Source: Hyparrhenia diplandra
Taxonomy: Eukaryota > Streptophyta > Magnoliopsida > Poales > Poaceae
Direction of reading: 5' to 3'
NCBI GenBank assembly: GCA_015847255.1
Contig: JADLZK010008426.1
Location: 186,001-250,000, forward strand
DNA length: 64,000 nt
Shown here: positions 1-12,020 of the stretch, piece after piece
Numbering within the stretch: position 1 is the first letter of the stretch
Layout: each line of letters opens with the position of its first letter
The notes under the pieces: model-generated
The model's input: only the letters and a program-made list of their open reading frames with translations
Told to the model about the DNA's origin: nothing
Database searches by the model: none
Made by a program: the position numbers and the translations under genes

Positions 1-424
1 ATACTGCATAAATTTATTCTTCTACAAACCTATACTGCATAAATTGAACTTAGCAGCTGTTGACAATGTACAATATATATTTTTGCTACTATTCATGTGG
101 TTTGCCTTGTCTTTTTATGTTGCTACCACACAGGCTCTTTTGTATACATACACAGTTACTTTAGCTAGGTTGGAAATTCATAGCAGGAGTTTCTACTTGT
201 TATCTAAGCTTTTGGGGCATTATAAAACTGCAGCGAGAAGAAAAGGAGATGCACACGGGAAGTGGGGCCTGGGAAAGGTAACCCGGGACTACGCCAGTAT
301 AGTATGAAAAGTGAGGCTATTTTTTTCCTTCCTTGTTATACTTCAATATGACAGTTATCTTTGGAAAGTTAAGATAGGAGCATAGCGCAAACCTAAACAT
401 TTAGGCACTTGGCTAGGATAGATA

Positions 425-684
425 CTCCCCTCGGGATGGTATTAGAAGTCTTTTAGGACAGCGACACGGTCTCCAAAACACTACTTTGACCTCTTATTAT
501 TATAAAAAAATATTTACGGAGATGTGATATATGTATACTTTTATCAAAGTATTTTTAAGACAAATCTACTCATATAATTTTTTATATTTATAAACTCAAC
601 AACTTAAAAGTTATTGATGATTTATATTCGGATGTTTGACCCAAACCTTGTTCAAAACGACTTCTAATACCATCCCGGAGGGAG
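425..684. mobile_element. Stowaway-type MITE (family shared with 33374-33630)
   Basis: The ends are inverted (left CTCCCCTCGGGATGGTATTA, right TAATACCATCCCGGAGGGAG) and flanked by TA on both sides, the Tc1/Mariner target. The AT-rich interior is the reverse complement of the MITE at 33374-33630, with matching blocks such as the TTATTGATGATTTATATTC motif. It lies in the presumed intron upstream of the 787-830 exon of the DP gene. Confidence 0.9.
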
Positions 685-786
685 TACATAATGGTGAAGA
701 GTACGTGAAGAGTACAGTACAATAAATCAGTGAATGAAAATTACCATATAGGTGCCTTAATGCTTGTTTCATTTGTTCCTTCGCAG

Positions 787-3694
787 TTTATGAGAAAGTT
801 AAAAGCAAAGGGAGAACAACATATAAAGCGGTCAGTGCCTTTTCATTCTATTATCCCAATTTATTCTTCTTGTTATGCAAATATTGTGTAGTCTAGATCA
901 GATTGGTTTGCTTTTATTCTGATATTGTTTCTTTTTATTCCTTTGCTTGTACTTCTTCTATGCTCTACCTACGAAGATTTGATCCACTATTTGAAAGAGG
1001 AAGTAAGATTAGATGGACCTAATGTCACGTTATGAACCAGGAAGATGGCCATTTGATCCTTCTTTCTTGGGAATGACCATTTGATCCTTAAACTGTCTTG
1101 TTCATATATGTTCATGCATACAAACTGCTACACTTAATCCTCTGGTTTTACCCTCAATTGTTCATAGAGGGTTGTGCAGTTAGCATCAGGCACACAAACA
1201 CACTAAACATGATGACATTATGTGTTTGAAAAAACTTGATGGCATTATATATGAAGGACAAAAGTAGCGGTTGATGGAGCTTGGTAAGACCCTAGCTGCT
1301 TGCAGTGGGTTTAGGGACATACATGATGGAGGTCCCATGATAGTAGAGCTAGATGATGCACATCAGTTGTTTTTAGAACGCGAGTAGTCTGCTTAGTCCT
1401 CCATGCCCAGCTTGACAATCTGCCAAACCTGAGAGGTTGTCTGCACTGCTTGCGCATGTAATTCTCTATTCTCCTTATTTTTTTAAAAAAATAACGGGTT
1501 GATCATTGACTAGATTGCTTCATATCCATGCTGGCCCCAATGGTCCTGTAACATTATTTTTGCTTTCAAAATGAGAATATTAGTGCATTACTACGTTTTA
1601 TCTACATATTTTTTTGTCTTTTTTGAATAAAAATCCTGTTGGTTCGGTACTGTCTCTAGAGATACTACATTTTGGAATTTTGACAGGTGTCAGATGAACT
1701 TACGGCTGAGTTTATCGGGGCACCAGATCCTGATAACCCTAATGCAGTAAGAAATGTGGCTTCTCCTTGACATGAATTTATTTATGTAATTTGATACGTG
1801 GCCGTTCCTCACTGTATGTTAACATGCAGCAACAATCTCATGAGAATAATATACGACGAAGAGTATATGATGCTTTCAATGTTCTGATGGCTATGGAAAA
1901 TTATATGTAAAGATAAAAACGAGATCCACTGGAAGGGCATGCCGCAGACTATTATAAGTGATACCGAAGAATTGAAGGTTCTTTTCACTCTAAGTCTTAA
2001 CAATGCATTTTGGCATTTGATTTCCTTATGCTATTTTTATCCACTATAGTTTATCCTTTTTTTTTACAGACGAAGCTTGTCGGACTGAAAAGTAGGATTG
2101 ACGAGAAAAGTGCTGACGCAGAGGAGCTACAAGACCGAGTAAGTATATGACAGCAGTTTCCTCTTCCCACGTCTTCGTCATACATTTGTAACATGGCACA
2201 GCTCTTAGAGAAAAAGAACTGATGGTATTTACCACAACTAAAGTCTCAGTGAAAAACAAACACATACGTACTTTTATGTGCATCCTTTATTCAAATATTT
2301 TCATTTTTATTACATAGAAGCATAGTTGTCTATTATGCTGCACATTTAGTGTAACTCAAGTGTCTTTATTGGCATATGTTGTCCACAACATCTACCATAT
2401 CAAGGTCCACCACTCTGGCTTCTGTGCTTGTTTATATTTGTAGAACACATAAGTTGTCACATTCAATAAGCTGTAGCAGGTTGGCTCCTCGACTAGCTAG
2501 TTCTTGTGAAACCAATGGCCCTAGCAGTGTACCGAAAAAAGGGCACAATTCCACTCTAATTTTACTGAAAACCTGGTGTGCCATCATCATTCTTAACCTT
2601 GTTTGTTAGTTGTCACAGTATTGGTTCATGGAAAATGTTTGTAATATTTATTTGTTTATATTTTTATGCTTTTGCTATTTCTTACATTTCACGTACCAAT
2701 TTGTGGTTTTTCATATCTGTGGGCCGTTTTTTATGGCATGTCAAGTATGTAGGTCTACAAAACCTGGTTCAACGAAATAAGCAATTGTATGGTTCAGGAA
2801 ACACACCTTCTGGTGAAGTGGCTTTGCCATTTGTCCTATTCCAGGTGAATATGTATTTATGTTCTGTTCCATTTGTACGTACTCCACCAAATGAAAGTGA
2901 ACTCTACTACTGTGCATGGTTTAGAGCTATAAGTCAGATATTCATTCTTTTGCATGCAGACCCGACCTCATGCAACCGTAGAAGTTGAAATATCAAAAGA
3001 TGAGCATCTGATGGATTTTGACTTCAATAGGTGAGACTGTGAATGCTACTTTCTTTGTCAAATTAATCTGGATCTTACTTTGTTTGATCTTTAGTTTGAA
3101 AGTTTGCTGGTAGGAACGTCTCATGTTTATATCTCATTTATATGCTTGTTGTCAAGGGGGTATACAAATTGTGCAATGGGGAACCATTGTGTTCATTATT
3201 GGTCAACGTGAAGAACATTATTTGCTTTATCTGTTGACTGTATCTTAGAATAATTTTGTGGCATGCAGAACAGCCTCTAATTATAACCAGAAGATTATGC
3301 TAAACTATTATTTATGTTTTCTTTGGCAATGATGCAAATAGTATCAATGCAAATACTATTTGGTTCTCAGTGTAGAAATTGTTGTTTGCCCTTGTGTGTC
3401 TGTTTTGTATGAGAATGGTGTGCAACCGTGCAAGTGTGCAATACTAGCCTAAACTGGACAAAGAATTACCTGCCAGGATTCTAAATTCCATATAGAAAAT
3501 ATAATTATAAACATTGTTTCAGTGATATCTCTGTGAGTGAAATATGTCTAAAGAGAATTGTGCATAACCGACTCAGTTTTTTTGCTGTATTCTTCTCTAA
3601 TTTGTATTGCAGCACCCCATTTGAGCTTCATGATGACTCGTCTGTCCTAAAAGAAATGCGGTTATGTGGAAGAGAACAACATGATGGTACCTAA
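787..3694 (+). pseudogene. DP (E2F dimerisation partner) transcription factor gene, 3' part, one frameshift
   Basis: DP proteins pair with E2F through a winged-helix domain and a coiled-coil/marked-box region to control G1/S genes in the nucleus. Likely exons are 787-830, 1687-1746, 1830-1977, 2070-2138, 2746-2844, 2960-3030 and 3613-3694, all bounded by AG/GT. Together they encode a KSKGRTTY segment, the DNA-binding RRRVYDAFNVLMAM core, a heptad-like region (LKSRIDEKSADAEELQ), YVGLQNLVQRN, ATVEVEIS and the C-terminal block DFDFNSTPFELHDD. These match plant DP proteins closely in order. In the third exon the reading frame breaks just after MAMEN (near 1898-1906): the frame runs into a stop, and the conserved KDKNEIHWKGMP block continues in another frame, as if 2 nt were lost. 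The exon is 148 nt rather than a multiple of three. A possible earlier exon lies at about 230-279. The true 5' end lies outside the window. It could be a recent pseudogene or a sequencing error. Confidence 0.85.
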
Positions 3695-4838
3695 GAGTGC
3701 GAGTGCAGCATCTGGAACGGCTAAATAATGGCACAATTCGGTTAATAACTTGCTCACCGCCTATTCCCGGGATATTGAAAGGGCGTGTAAAGGATGTGCA
3801 TTAGCACTAGGGTGTTGGTTTGCTGGCCTATTCGGGATATTGAAAGGGCGTGTAAAGGATGTGCATTAGCACAAGGGGAGAGTAGCTTTTTTTTTTTTTT
3901 TTCCTGAGGGAGAGTAGCTTGATCTGATTTAGCTCTGCAGCATATTGGTAGAAAGGATGGATGCCCTAGTAATATTACTAGTAATTTACCTCAATTAATT
4001 GAGGTAAGAGTTGACATAATTTTGTAGAGTTAAATTAGTTGATGTCTACCTTTTTTTTGAGCAAAATTAGTTGATGTCTATTTGGGTGAATGCTTTGTTC
4101 TCGTCACAAGCATCTTTGTTTCCTGTTCCTTTTCCTTAATGTCTTGTGAAATTCGAATGTTCCGTTGTAATGTCTTGTGAAAGTCGAGTCACGCGTTCGA
4201 AATAGGCCCTGGACTATTGAATCCTCATTGGACGAACACAGGTTCTCAAATTCAATTTTGGTTTGTCTTCCAATTTAGAATATATATTAGAGCATCTCTA
4301 ATAAAATTAATTCCAAAGATCTGGTTTTGCAACCTTTTCAATAAACATGGAAAGAAAAAACTCTCACCAACAATTCTCGATGAACCTCTCAAACTTCTCT
4401 ATTAATACATACTTTGTCGCTGGTTCTTAAAAGAATCAGTCCCACTAGTGCCCGGACGTCCGGAACTAGGCTCCATCCCGTCCGGATGCACCTCCCACAC
4501 ACCCGTCATGCATTCACATCGATCTTGCACTCTCCATCCCGCCGTGGCACACACCCGTTTCTATCCCGCACGGTGAAACCAGGACCCACACCCACCTGCC
4601 CCGCCTGTATATGTGCGTTGTGGAGGTATCTACAGGCCTTTGGCCCCCGCACATGAACCATGGCGGCACACCGAGAGAGGTTAGTTAAAAAAAAATGTTG
4701 ATCATCCTCTTTCTGTTATTACTAGCAAAATTGAGAATTTTTGTCAATGGTAATACGAAGCAAAGGACAAGAATATTACATATCTATATATTCCTACGAA
4801 TGAGTGAGCACACATGGACACATGTCGTAAATTCACAG
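3695..4838. other. Intergenic, no gene recognised; short tandem duplication
   Basis: A 39-nt block beginning GGGATATTGAAAGGGCGTGT occurs at about 3771-3809 and again at about 3834-3872, so an approximately 63-bp segment downstream of the DP stop codon is duplicated. Around 4290 the words AGAGCATCTCTAATAAAATT resemble the end of a small hAT or Harbinger MITE, but no partner end was found. The rest holds nothing I can name. Confidence 0.5.
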
Positions 4839-5756
4839 TTTTTTTAGATAAAGGAAATTATATTTCCGGCTTCAGTCATCCGAGGATGCATCAGGCCAAC
4901 AAAATTACAACCGAAAGACGGTGTTTCTGGGTAAAACAAAGTCACCCGAAAAACACCGGTGCACCTAAAAGAAAACAACGGTAACCCTTCCACCATTGGA
5001 GACTCCGGATCTTGGCAACAACATAAGGCCCCGTAAACGTGTGCGATGAACCGCCACCTTGATGTCGGCGCCAGCCGACACCCAAGGGATCTTCCACAAA
5101 CGACGTCTCCAACGAGAAAATGCCATCCATAGACGCCATCGCCGCCCACCCAACCGGTGTTGGTTTTCACCCGTAGAGATCCTCTTGAAGAAAAGACGGC
5201 GCCTCCAGCGAGGAAAGTGGCGCCCTCAGGCGTCACCGCCATCGAAAACAGTGAGCGGCCAATGCCATGTCCCCTGGGGCCATGCGGTTATGCCAAACAC
5301 CAGCGACGTGCACTATCGCCGGAACCGATCTGGAGCGAATGCCGACGTCCACTGCCAACCTCGCCGTCCCTTTCCACAACTCCTCCACCTTGACAAACGC
5401 TGTGGAAGCCACATGGCCGGCCACCGGGGTTCCGATCCGAACGCCTTGACGCCGAATCACGCATCCCCAATACGGCCAACCACTTCACTTCTCTGTCGCC
5501 GCCGTCCGAAATCACCCCACCATGGTCGACGCACTGCGACGCCCATCGTCCTGGTGTCGCCGGATCAGCCCGCACTGGGTTCTCCAACGCCCAGGCATGG
5601 ACGGCCGGCTGCGCCACCATGAGAAGAAAAAGGCCCGACAGTGGACGTCACCGTCGAACCACTCTTCGCCTCCTCCGCCCAACGCCCTGCGCTCCACTGC
5701 CACCGCCGCGTCGTCCGCCTCGCCTCCAAACCACTGCCTCCGAAGACTCCACCCTT
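4839..5756 (-). mobile_element. GC-rich non-LTR retroposon-like sequence, 3' part (split by solo LTR)
   Basis: On the minus strand this ends with a GCCGGAAATATAATTTCC block followed by an A-tail (poly-T at 4839-4845 on +). The same type of 3' end is present in the retroposon at 54823-55313, which has a perfect target duplication. The body is GC-rich with open frames on several strands, none recognisable as a protein. The presumed 5' part continues at 9684-10170 beyond an inserted solo LTR. No target duplication was found for this copy, so its far end is uncertain. Confidence 0.5.
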
Positions 5757-8700
5757 TGTAACACCCGTGTTTTGCATCATTTTAAAATTTACTAAAAATT
5801 TGAACTTTTCTAATTACAACTAAAACTTGATTTAATTTCCGCTAAACCGAAACCTGTTTTCGAAAACCCGCATTTCAAAATCCCATCATATAGAAAATTA
5901 GGTTTCCTTGTTTGTTGCTTGTCGAGCTTTTTATGGTGACCGAGGATGCAAGGTAAGATCTAGGTTTTATTTATGGAAGAATAATATCGCATGAGAAGTG
6001 ATTTACAATTTTCTCTCGGGAATAAAATACCGAAACGAGTGTGTACCGAAAATATATATAAATATTTTTATGAGCACAATAAATAATTATTCTCGACAAT
6101 AAAAGTCATGGGAATATAAGTGTGCTTGTGAGAATATTTGTAAAATATATGTCACACATGAAATCATAGAATTGAGAAATAAAGTGTGTGCACCTATATA
6201 TGTAATTATTTATATAAGTACAAATTGATAAATATTTTCATGAATATAAATCATGGAAATATACTTGTACTTATATAAATGTTTATCACATGAATATATA
6301 TGGATGTCACACATTAAGTAGGGAAAAGAAATAAGAAGGAGAAATGAAGAAAAGGAAGGGAAATAGAAAAGGAGTCACGGGCTCCATTCCTCCCCTTCTC
6401 TCCTCTCTGGCCCGGCCCAGCCGGCCTCCCTTCCTCCCTTCCCTTCCCCTCTTTCCCCACGCGCGCGAACGGGCCGGCCCAACAGCGACGGCCCAGCAGC
6501 TAGGCGACGAAGCCCGCTCGGCCTCCCTTCTCTCTCACGCCGACGGATGGGACCCGCGGTCGTCGTCTTCCTCCATCTTCGCCCTGGAGACGAGGACGGC
6601 GGCACAGCGCCGCACGAGCCGCTGCTCCCCGCCCCGTCATCGCCATGGCCGCCGCGTGATGAGAGCACGGGGAGCGCCACCATCCACGCCGCCCTACGCG
6701 ACACCGGAGCCAGCCAAGACTTCGCCTGCTGCCGCGTCAAACCCCACGGGGAAGTCGGCAAGCGGACGAAGCGTGAGCTGTAGGAGATGTGACAAGGCGA
6801 CGAGCCGGCCCGCCGGCCGGACACGAGCACCACGCGGCGCAACGCGCCCTAGAGCATCTAGACGCACGGGCGCCGAGTCAAATGACACGATGGCGACGCG
6901 AGCCGGACACGGCAGCTTCCGCCATGGCGGGCAACAGTCGCCGCTGTGGACGACGCGACCCGACGACCCGACTCACGCTCGAGGCGAGCCGCAGTAGCGT
7001 CCCGGCTCATGGAGCACCGATCCCCGGTCCACGATACAGGGAAGGTTGCGGAAAAGATCGCCGCCCGCGGAGAAAATATCTCCGGCCATGGGCGCGCGCG
7101 CGCCGCGCCTATAAATAGACCCCCTCGGCCATCAATCGGGCTCGCCCTCAACTTGGCAAGCTCCGCCTAGGGCCAGAACACGCAGTGCGCGCCCCGGTCT
7201 CCCTCTTCCCTCACTCTTCATCGCCGTGCGCCATTTTTCCCAACCCGAGCGCCGCCGCCGCCGCGAGCTAGGGTTAGGCGTTCCCGGCGAAGGGATCATC
7301 TTGGGCTGTGTCGGTCGGTCGATAAGTTTCCCGATGCTCCACTCCTTCGTTTTCCCTTGGATATTGCCCCTCGTAGGCCAGGCGGCCGCCGAGCATCGCC
7401 GTCGGGGAGCTCCGCCGGTGCCACCGCAACCATGACCGGAGCATCGCCCCATCGCTACCGAGATCCACCTCGACCCGGCGGGCGGCGAGGAGTCCTGGGG
7501 ACCCTCCACGGCGAGCCGGAGCAAAGATGGGCCACTCCGGCGACTCTCCGGCAAGACGCCGCCGCGACGGACGCGGGCGGACGGAAACGCCGCGACGCCG
7601 TTCGGGCGCCAAGACGCCGCCAAGGATTCCACCAATAGGAAGCCGCCACGACACCGCCCTGTTATCCCAACCGTCCACGACGGTTAGGGCATCCCGTCAC
7701 ACACGTGGCGCCCACGTGGCAGCCACGCGGGCGTCCACGTGGACCCACGTGGCACCCACGTGTATGGATGTTTTTACGTGTACACATTGTAAATTGCTAC
7801 TGACTACCCGTATTTGTACAATGATGTTTATAAGTAGACTTTCCGTGTCGAAAAATTTCTAGAAAATTTGTAAATTCATTATTTAATTTATAGAATTTTA
7901 TCATGTAATTAGTTCCAATTTTATTACATGATAAAATTATATTATAATATTACCCTAATGATTTAATTAGGGATTAATATTATAAAATCCATAACTCATG
8001 CAATTTAACTCCGTTTCGCGTGAAACGACTTCCATAATTCATCTAAAATCTAGCACTATGCATCTAACCCATTGCCACCATAATGTTCTATGTTTGTTTT
8101 ATATGTTCTAGTTCAAGCTAGGGTTTATCGCCAGACGTAAGGTAGATTCGACGACCCGATTAGGAGCTTCCGTCCGAAGTGAAGCTAGAGACGTTCGACG
8201 CCGTGCCGATTCGTAAGAACCTCCCAGGCAAGTCCTTACCCCCTTAATCATGACCTTAATATGATGATATAATGATGATGATAATAATAAATCGGATTAG
8301 TAAATAGTGGTGTGAGCCTGATAACGTAGCTATGGAGCTAAGCCGGATGACGTAATCATCCACGTTATCTACGCTCATACGTTGTGATCAAGAGAAACAT
8401 GAGAATGCCTAATGAACCCTAACCAACAAAAGAGGTGAGTAGTGGTAGTCTGGTAGAGCCTAAATACCACGTCGGGAATCGCCGCGAGGGGTTCCTGCGG
8501 AGAGATACTCGCCTCCCCTAAGGACCGGTTCATAGACCTTCTACCTAGTATAATGTTACGCATGACCACACGCCGTTTATGGGGCGGCTTGATTCACACC
8601 CCGTTGGGTTGAGGTATAATTGGGATCCAAGGTGGCCGGAGCGGGTGCAAACGACCTATTGGGAGCGGATGTGGGGAGAGTGGCCCCATGTTCGGTTGGC

Positions 8701-9683
8701 GTGGATCTTTGAGTGGTCTTCCACGGAAGTGTTTGGCGCGGTGTAGCGGTGCTAGAGGCACATATTGATGATTTGAGATTGAGAGTGGTGTTGACAGTAT
8801 AGGTTGGGTAATTAGGTATTACTGCAAAAGCCGTGGGTGATTTGGTATCACCATATTGTCTAGGGTGATGCGTCATCTTAGGGTGGCGTGTTGTCCTTCC
8901 AACCCCTGAGAAGTCGTGGTGAAGATTATACCAATATACCTAGGGTAGCACCCAAGCGGGTACGGATCTCGTTAGGCCTCGCTCTAAGCCAAGTCGCGGT
9001 GGTAAGGGCGGTGTCTATCGTGTGGGGAAAAGTGTACAACCTCTCGCAGAGTTAATTGAATCTATTCGAATAGCCACGTCCTTGGAATGGGCAAGTGCTA
9101 GGACGAACATCTATGATTAGATATACATTTTGATGATGACTAACATGTGGTGTCATGACAGCGGTGATGACATGAGATAAACCGGGAACTAGCGAGAGCA
9201 GTTTTAGAGACTCTGCTAGGGCCCAAACCCTTAATAATTACAACCCCCGGTTGGGACTTGCCGAGTACGCTTTGTACTCACCCCTCTATTTTTACAGATA
9301 TCGGCATATCCGAAGGTAAGGTCGCTGTCGAAGTAGGAGACCCACGACGTAGAAGTTTACAAGACGTTGCTTAGGAGAAAGACGTAGAAGTCCAGGAATT
9401 CCATCCGCGCTCAAGTTGCCTGTGGAACATGGAGTTGTGCCCAGACGGTCTAGCCCTCTAGCAGACCCGTCACAGATAAACCACTGCTTCACAGTTGGCT
9501 ACTCTGATCAATATAATCCAGAGTGGTGTCTTCAACACCGCTGTAAGTACATCTATCCTATGTCAATATATGCTCGAATAGTTCATCTATAACTGATTTC
9601 CATCGTGACTCGGTAACATATTGGTAGCGTGATCCCGCGCCAATACGCGAGATTAAAAGTCCCATTAAGAAGTGGGCGTGACA
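5757..9683 (+). mobile_element. Solo LTR, about 3.9 kb, probably Ty3/Gypsy class
   Basis: The termini form a short inverted repeat, TGTAACACCC at the left and GGGCGTGACA at the right, starting TG and ending CA as LTRs do. An internal CTATAAATAG at about 7110 would serve as the LTR promoter. No primer-binding site, polypurine tract or gag-pol sequence is next to either end, so it is a solo LTR left by recombination. It sits inside GC-rich sequence of similar character on both sides. The 5-bp flanks (CCCTT and ACCAC) do not match, so the target duplication is lost or one flank was rearranged. Class assignment rests on LTR size and end sequence and is an inference. Confidence 0.7.
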
Positions 9684-10170
9684 ACCACCGCCCCGCTTCG
9701 TCGATCCGACGGCCGTGGGACGGATCGCCCTCGCCGAAAGACAAAAACACCACCAGGCAAGGGCACCACCACGATGCACACGCCTCCAACTTTGGCAGCT
9801 ATGGCTGCCGGTAGGTGCGTGAGCACGCCGACCATGGCCGCCGCCCCCAAGTCCAGGTGCCCCGGACCACCGCCCCATCATGGCCAACCAACCGGATCCG
9901 CCGCCATGGCGTCGGATCCCATCGGCATCGCCACGGAGAGAGGGAGAGAGGGCGACGGTGAAGGAACCCGCCGCCCCGCCTCGACTCTCGCCGACGCCGC
10001 CACATCACCGGCCGACTTGCGACTCCGACCCCACGCGAAACGAAGACGTCGGCGTCCCGCCGGCCACGGCTCCAGCGCCGCCACTCCACGGACAAAGGCG
10101 CCCGCCGCCGCCGCCCCGGCCGATCACGCGGCCCCCGCCGCCGGCCAGCTCCGCGGCGGCCGCTACATTA
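9684..10170 (-). mobile_element. GC-rich retroposon-like sequence, presumed 5' part
   Basis: This GC-rich stretch resumes directly after the solo LTR and matches the 4839-5756 segment in composition, with CCGCCG-type runs and several overlapping spurious open frames. It stops abruptly near 10170, where the sequence becomes AT-rich. I read it as the other part of the same interrupted element. This is an inference from position and composition, not from an alignment. Confidence 0.4.
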
Positions 10171-10254
10171 GAATTTTCTTACTAATTTTTTCTAGACCAA
10201 GTATACCAAAGAGCAGCTCACGAAGGGTCGGTACTTGATACCCATAGCTAATAT

Positions 10255-11035
10255 GGGCACCTAAGCCAAAAACCAACAACATAGCTCCAACGGGCTTCTA
10301 CTAGAGCACCCAAATTTGGGTGAGCGCTCAAATCGTCACCGGCATTTTTTTTCACTTGCACACCTATGTTTTACTAGGGGCACTCCCCTTCCCGAACCGC
10401 TCGTGTTGCCATTCTTCACTTGCGCGCACCCACAAGGGTTTTCGCATGGATCAGACCCGCGCCCCATGTCCCGACGACGACAAGGACAAGGTCCACACAT
10501 GATGCATCGATGTTGCTGAGCTCAAGCAACTCCTCCTTCCCCGGGGTATCGCCCTCGATCCCCATGCGAGCTCGGGTGACTTTTCCATGCCGCAGATCTC
10601 CCCCCCCCCACACACACGTGTGAGTTCGGGCAGCTCTTCCGCCTCCAACGATCTCCCCTCACCCGCACACGCCCCGGCTCGCATGGCTCCTCCATCTCTA
10701 GTGAATCTTCCTCCCTCGCTCCCACGAACCCGAGCTCCAAACTCGTGGAGGATAGGGATGACCGGCTCGGCGGCATGTGGATCCGTGAAGGCGGTCTCGA
10801 TGGTTGGATCCCCTCCTCCGGGCGGACACCTCCACAGATCACAAAGAAAAATGAGAAGAGAAAGAGGGAAGGAGAGTTACACCGACAGGCGGGTGCAATG
10901 TGTCCGTGGCTATCGGAAGGAATTTGGGGCCTTCATTTGGTTACAACCGCTAGAGTGGAAGCATAAATGATTTAGGCCAATGGGGTGAGCACCCAAATGA
11001 GGGTCCTGATTTAGGTGCTACTGTTGGAGTTGATC
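10255..11035. mobile_element. Putative non-autonomous DNA transposon with imperfect inverted ends
   Basis: The left end reads AGCTCCAACGGGCTTCTACT then AGAGCACCCAAATTTGGGTG. The right end, reversed, reads CAACTCCAACAGTAGCACCT then CTCATTTGGGTGCTCAC. The ends are therefore recognisably inverted but diverged. The 700-bp interior is moderately GC-rich and has no recognisable protein. No clean target duplication was identified. Confidence 0.4.
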
Positions 11036-11218
11036 TAAATTATCCGTTTTTTTCAATGTAAAGGCAAAGGTCTAGCTGCATCGGTAACAAATCCTTTTTT
11101 AGTCTAAGCATGTTTTTCTTTAAGAGAAAGAGAGTCACACGACACTTCAAATACAAGAGAGCCCTTGCAGTAAAGATTACAAACCACGCCAAATTAGTGG
11201 TAAGCAACCTGGATAACA

Positions 11219-11520
11219 GTCAAGGGGCTCATGGCTGAATGGTAAAGGCCATTGGTTAGGGGGGCTCCCACCCGGGGTTCAAATCACAGGTGCGACACTT
11301 TATCCTGGATTTATTTCGGGGATTTTTCCGGCGCTATGCATTAAGTGGTAGGCGACGTCCCCATCGATAGCGAGGCGCCAGTGGTGACTTCGAACTTCAA
11401 GATTTGCCGCTCGGCCATTCGAAGGTGCTCATAGGGGGTAGGGTTTGCGTGACGTGTGTTCATAGGGGTGAGTGTGCGCGTGCGTGTTGAGCGTCTGCGT
11501 TAAACTGTGTAATCTCAAAA
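11219..11520 (+). mobile_element. tRNA-derived SINE (Au-like), full length, with 13-bp target duplication
   Basis: A Pol III A-box-like TGGCTGAATGG is at 11232-11242 and a B-box-like GGTTCAAATC at 11276-11285, followed by the body and a short A-tail after AATCTC. The element is flanked by an exact 13-bp direct repeat, AACCTGGATAACA, at 11206-11218 and 11521-11533. The body (TTAAGTGGTAGGCGACG ... GTGAGTGTGCG ... GTGTAATCTCAAAA) resembles the grass Au SINE family. A 5'-truncated copy lies at 36273-36467. Confidence 0.93.
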
Positions 11521-11590
11521 AACCTGGATAACAAATCTTTTTGCTAAACTCAAATGACACGATAGCCTTTTCTATAACACATAAATAATA

Positions 11591-11735
11591 TTCCCTTATA
11601 TATTCCAAATTATAAGACGTTCGACTTTTCTAGATACATTTTATCTTGTATCTAGATATAGTGTATAACTAGACGCATAGCAAAAGAAATGCATCTAGAA
11701 AAGCTAAAACGTCTTATATTTTGGAACCGAGGTAG
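11591..11735. mobile_element. Degenerate Stowaway MITE
   Basis: Inverted ends (left TATATTCCAAATTATAAGAC, right GTCTTATATTTTGGAACCGA) flanked by TA give the typical Stowaway form. The interior contains a smaller palindrome around TCTAGATAC. Confidence 0.75.
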
Positions 11736-12020
11736 TATGTCACAATGTGATAGTAAACACTGAATAACTATGCACTAATTATTTTGGGATTGACATGAAA
11801 CTATATGAGGGAAACGAACAGTGTGGTCATACTTCTAGGAACGACGTCAACAAATACCAAGTGATGGTTTATTTAGTAGCTATTCTATCACGGTCAACAC
11901 TAGAAGGACACCCATGACACATATGCATGCATGAGAGCCAGAAGACCACACTGCTATATATTCGCGTGCACTTTCTTTCTCTTCACGCGCAGGAAGTTGG
12001 CTACTTCATCGTTTCACGGC

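Noticed and set aside
5059..5622. Long open frame of 187 codons on plus
   Set aside because: Overlaps similar open frames in all directions in GC-rich sequence, has no recognisable domain, and lies in a retroposon-like stretch with an A-tail on the other strand.
6344..7862. Several GC-rich open frames on both strands
   Set aside because: They lie inside the 3.9-kb solo LTR; high GC produces chance open frames, and none has a domain or consistent start.
11219..11300. tRNA gene
   Set aside because: A- and B-box are present, but no cloverleaf can be completed and the sequence continues into a SINE body with A-tail and target duplication.
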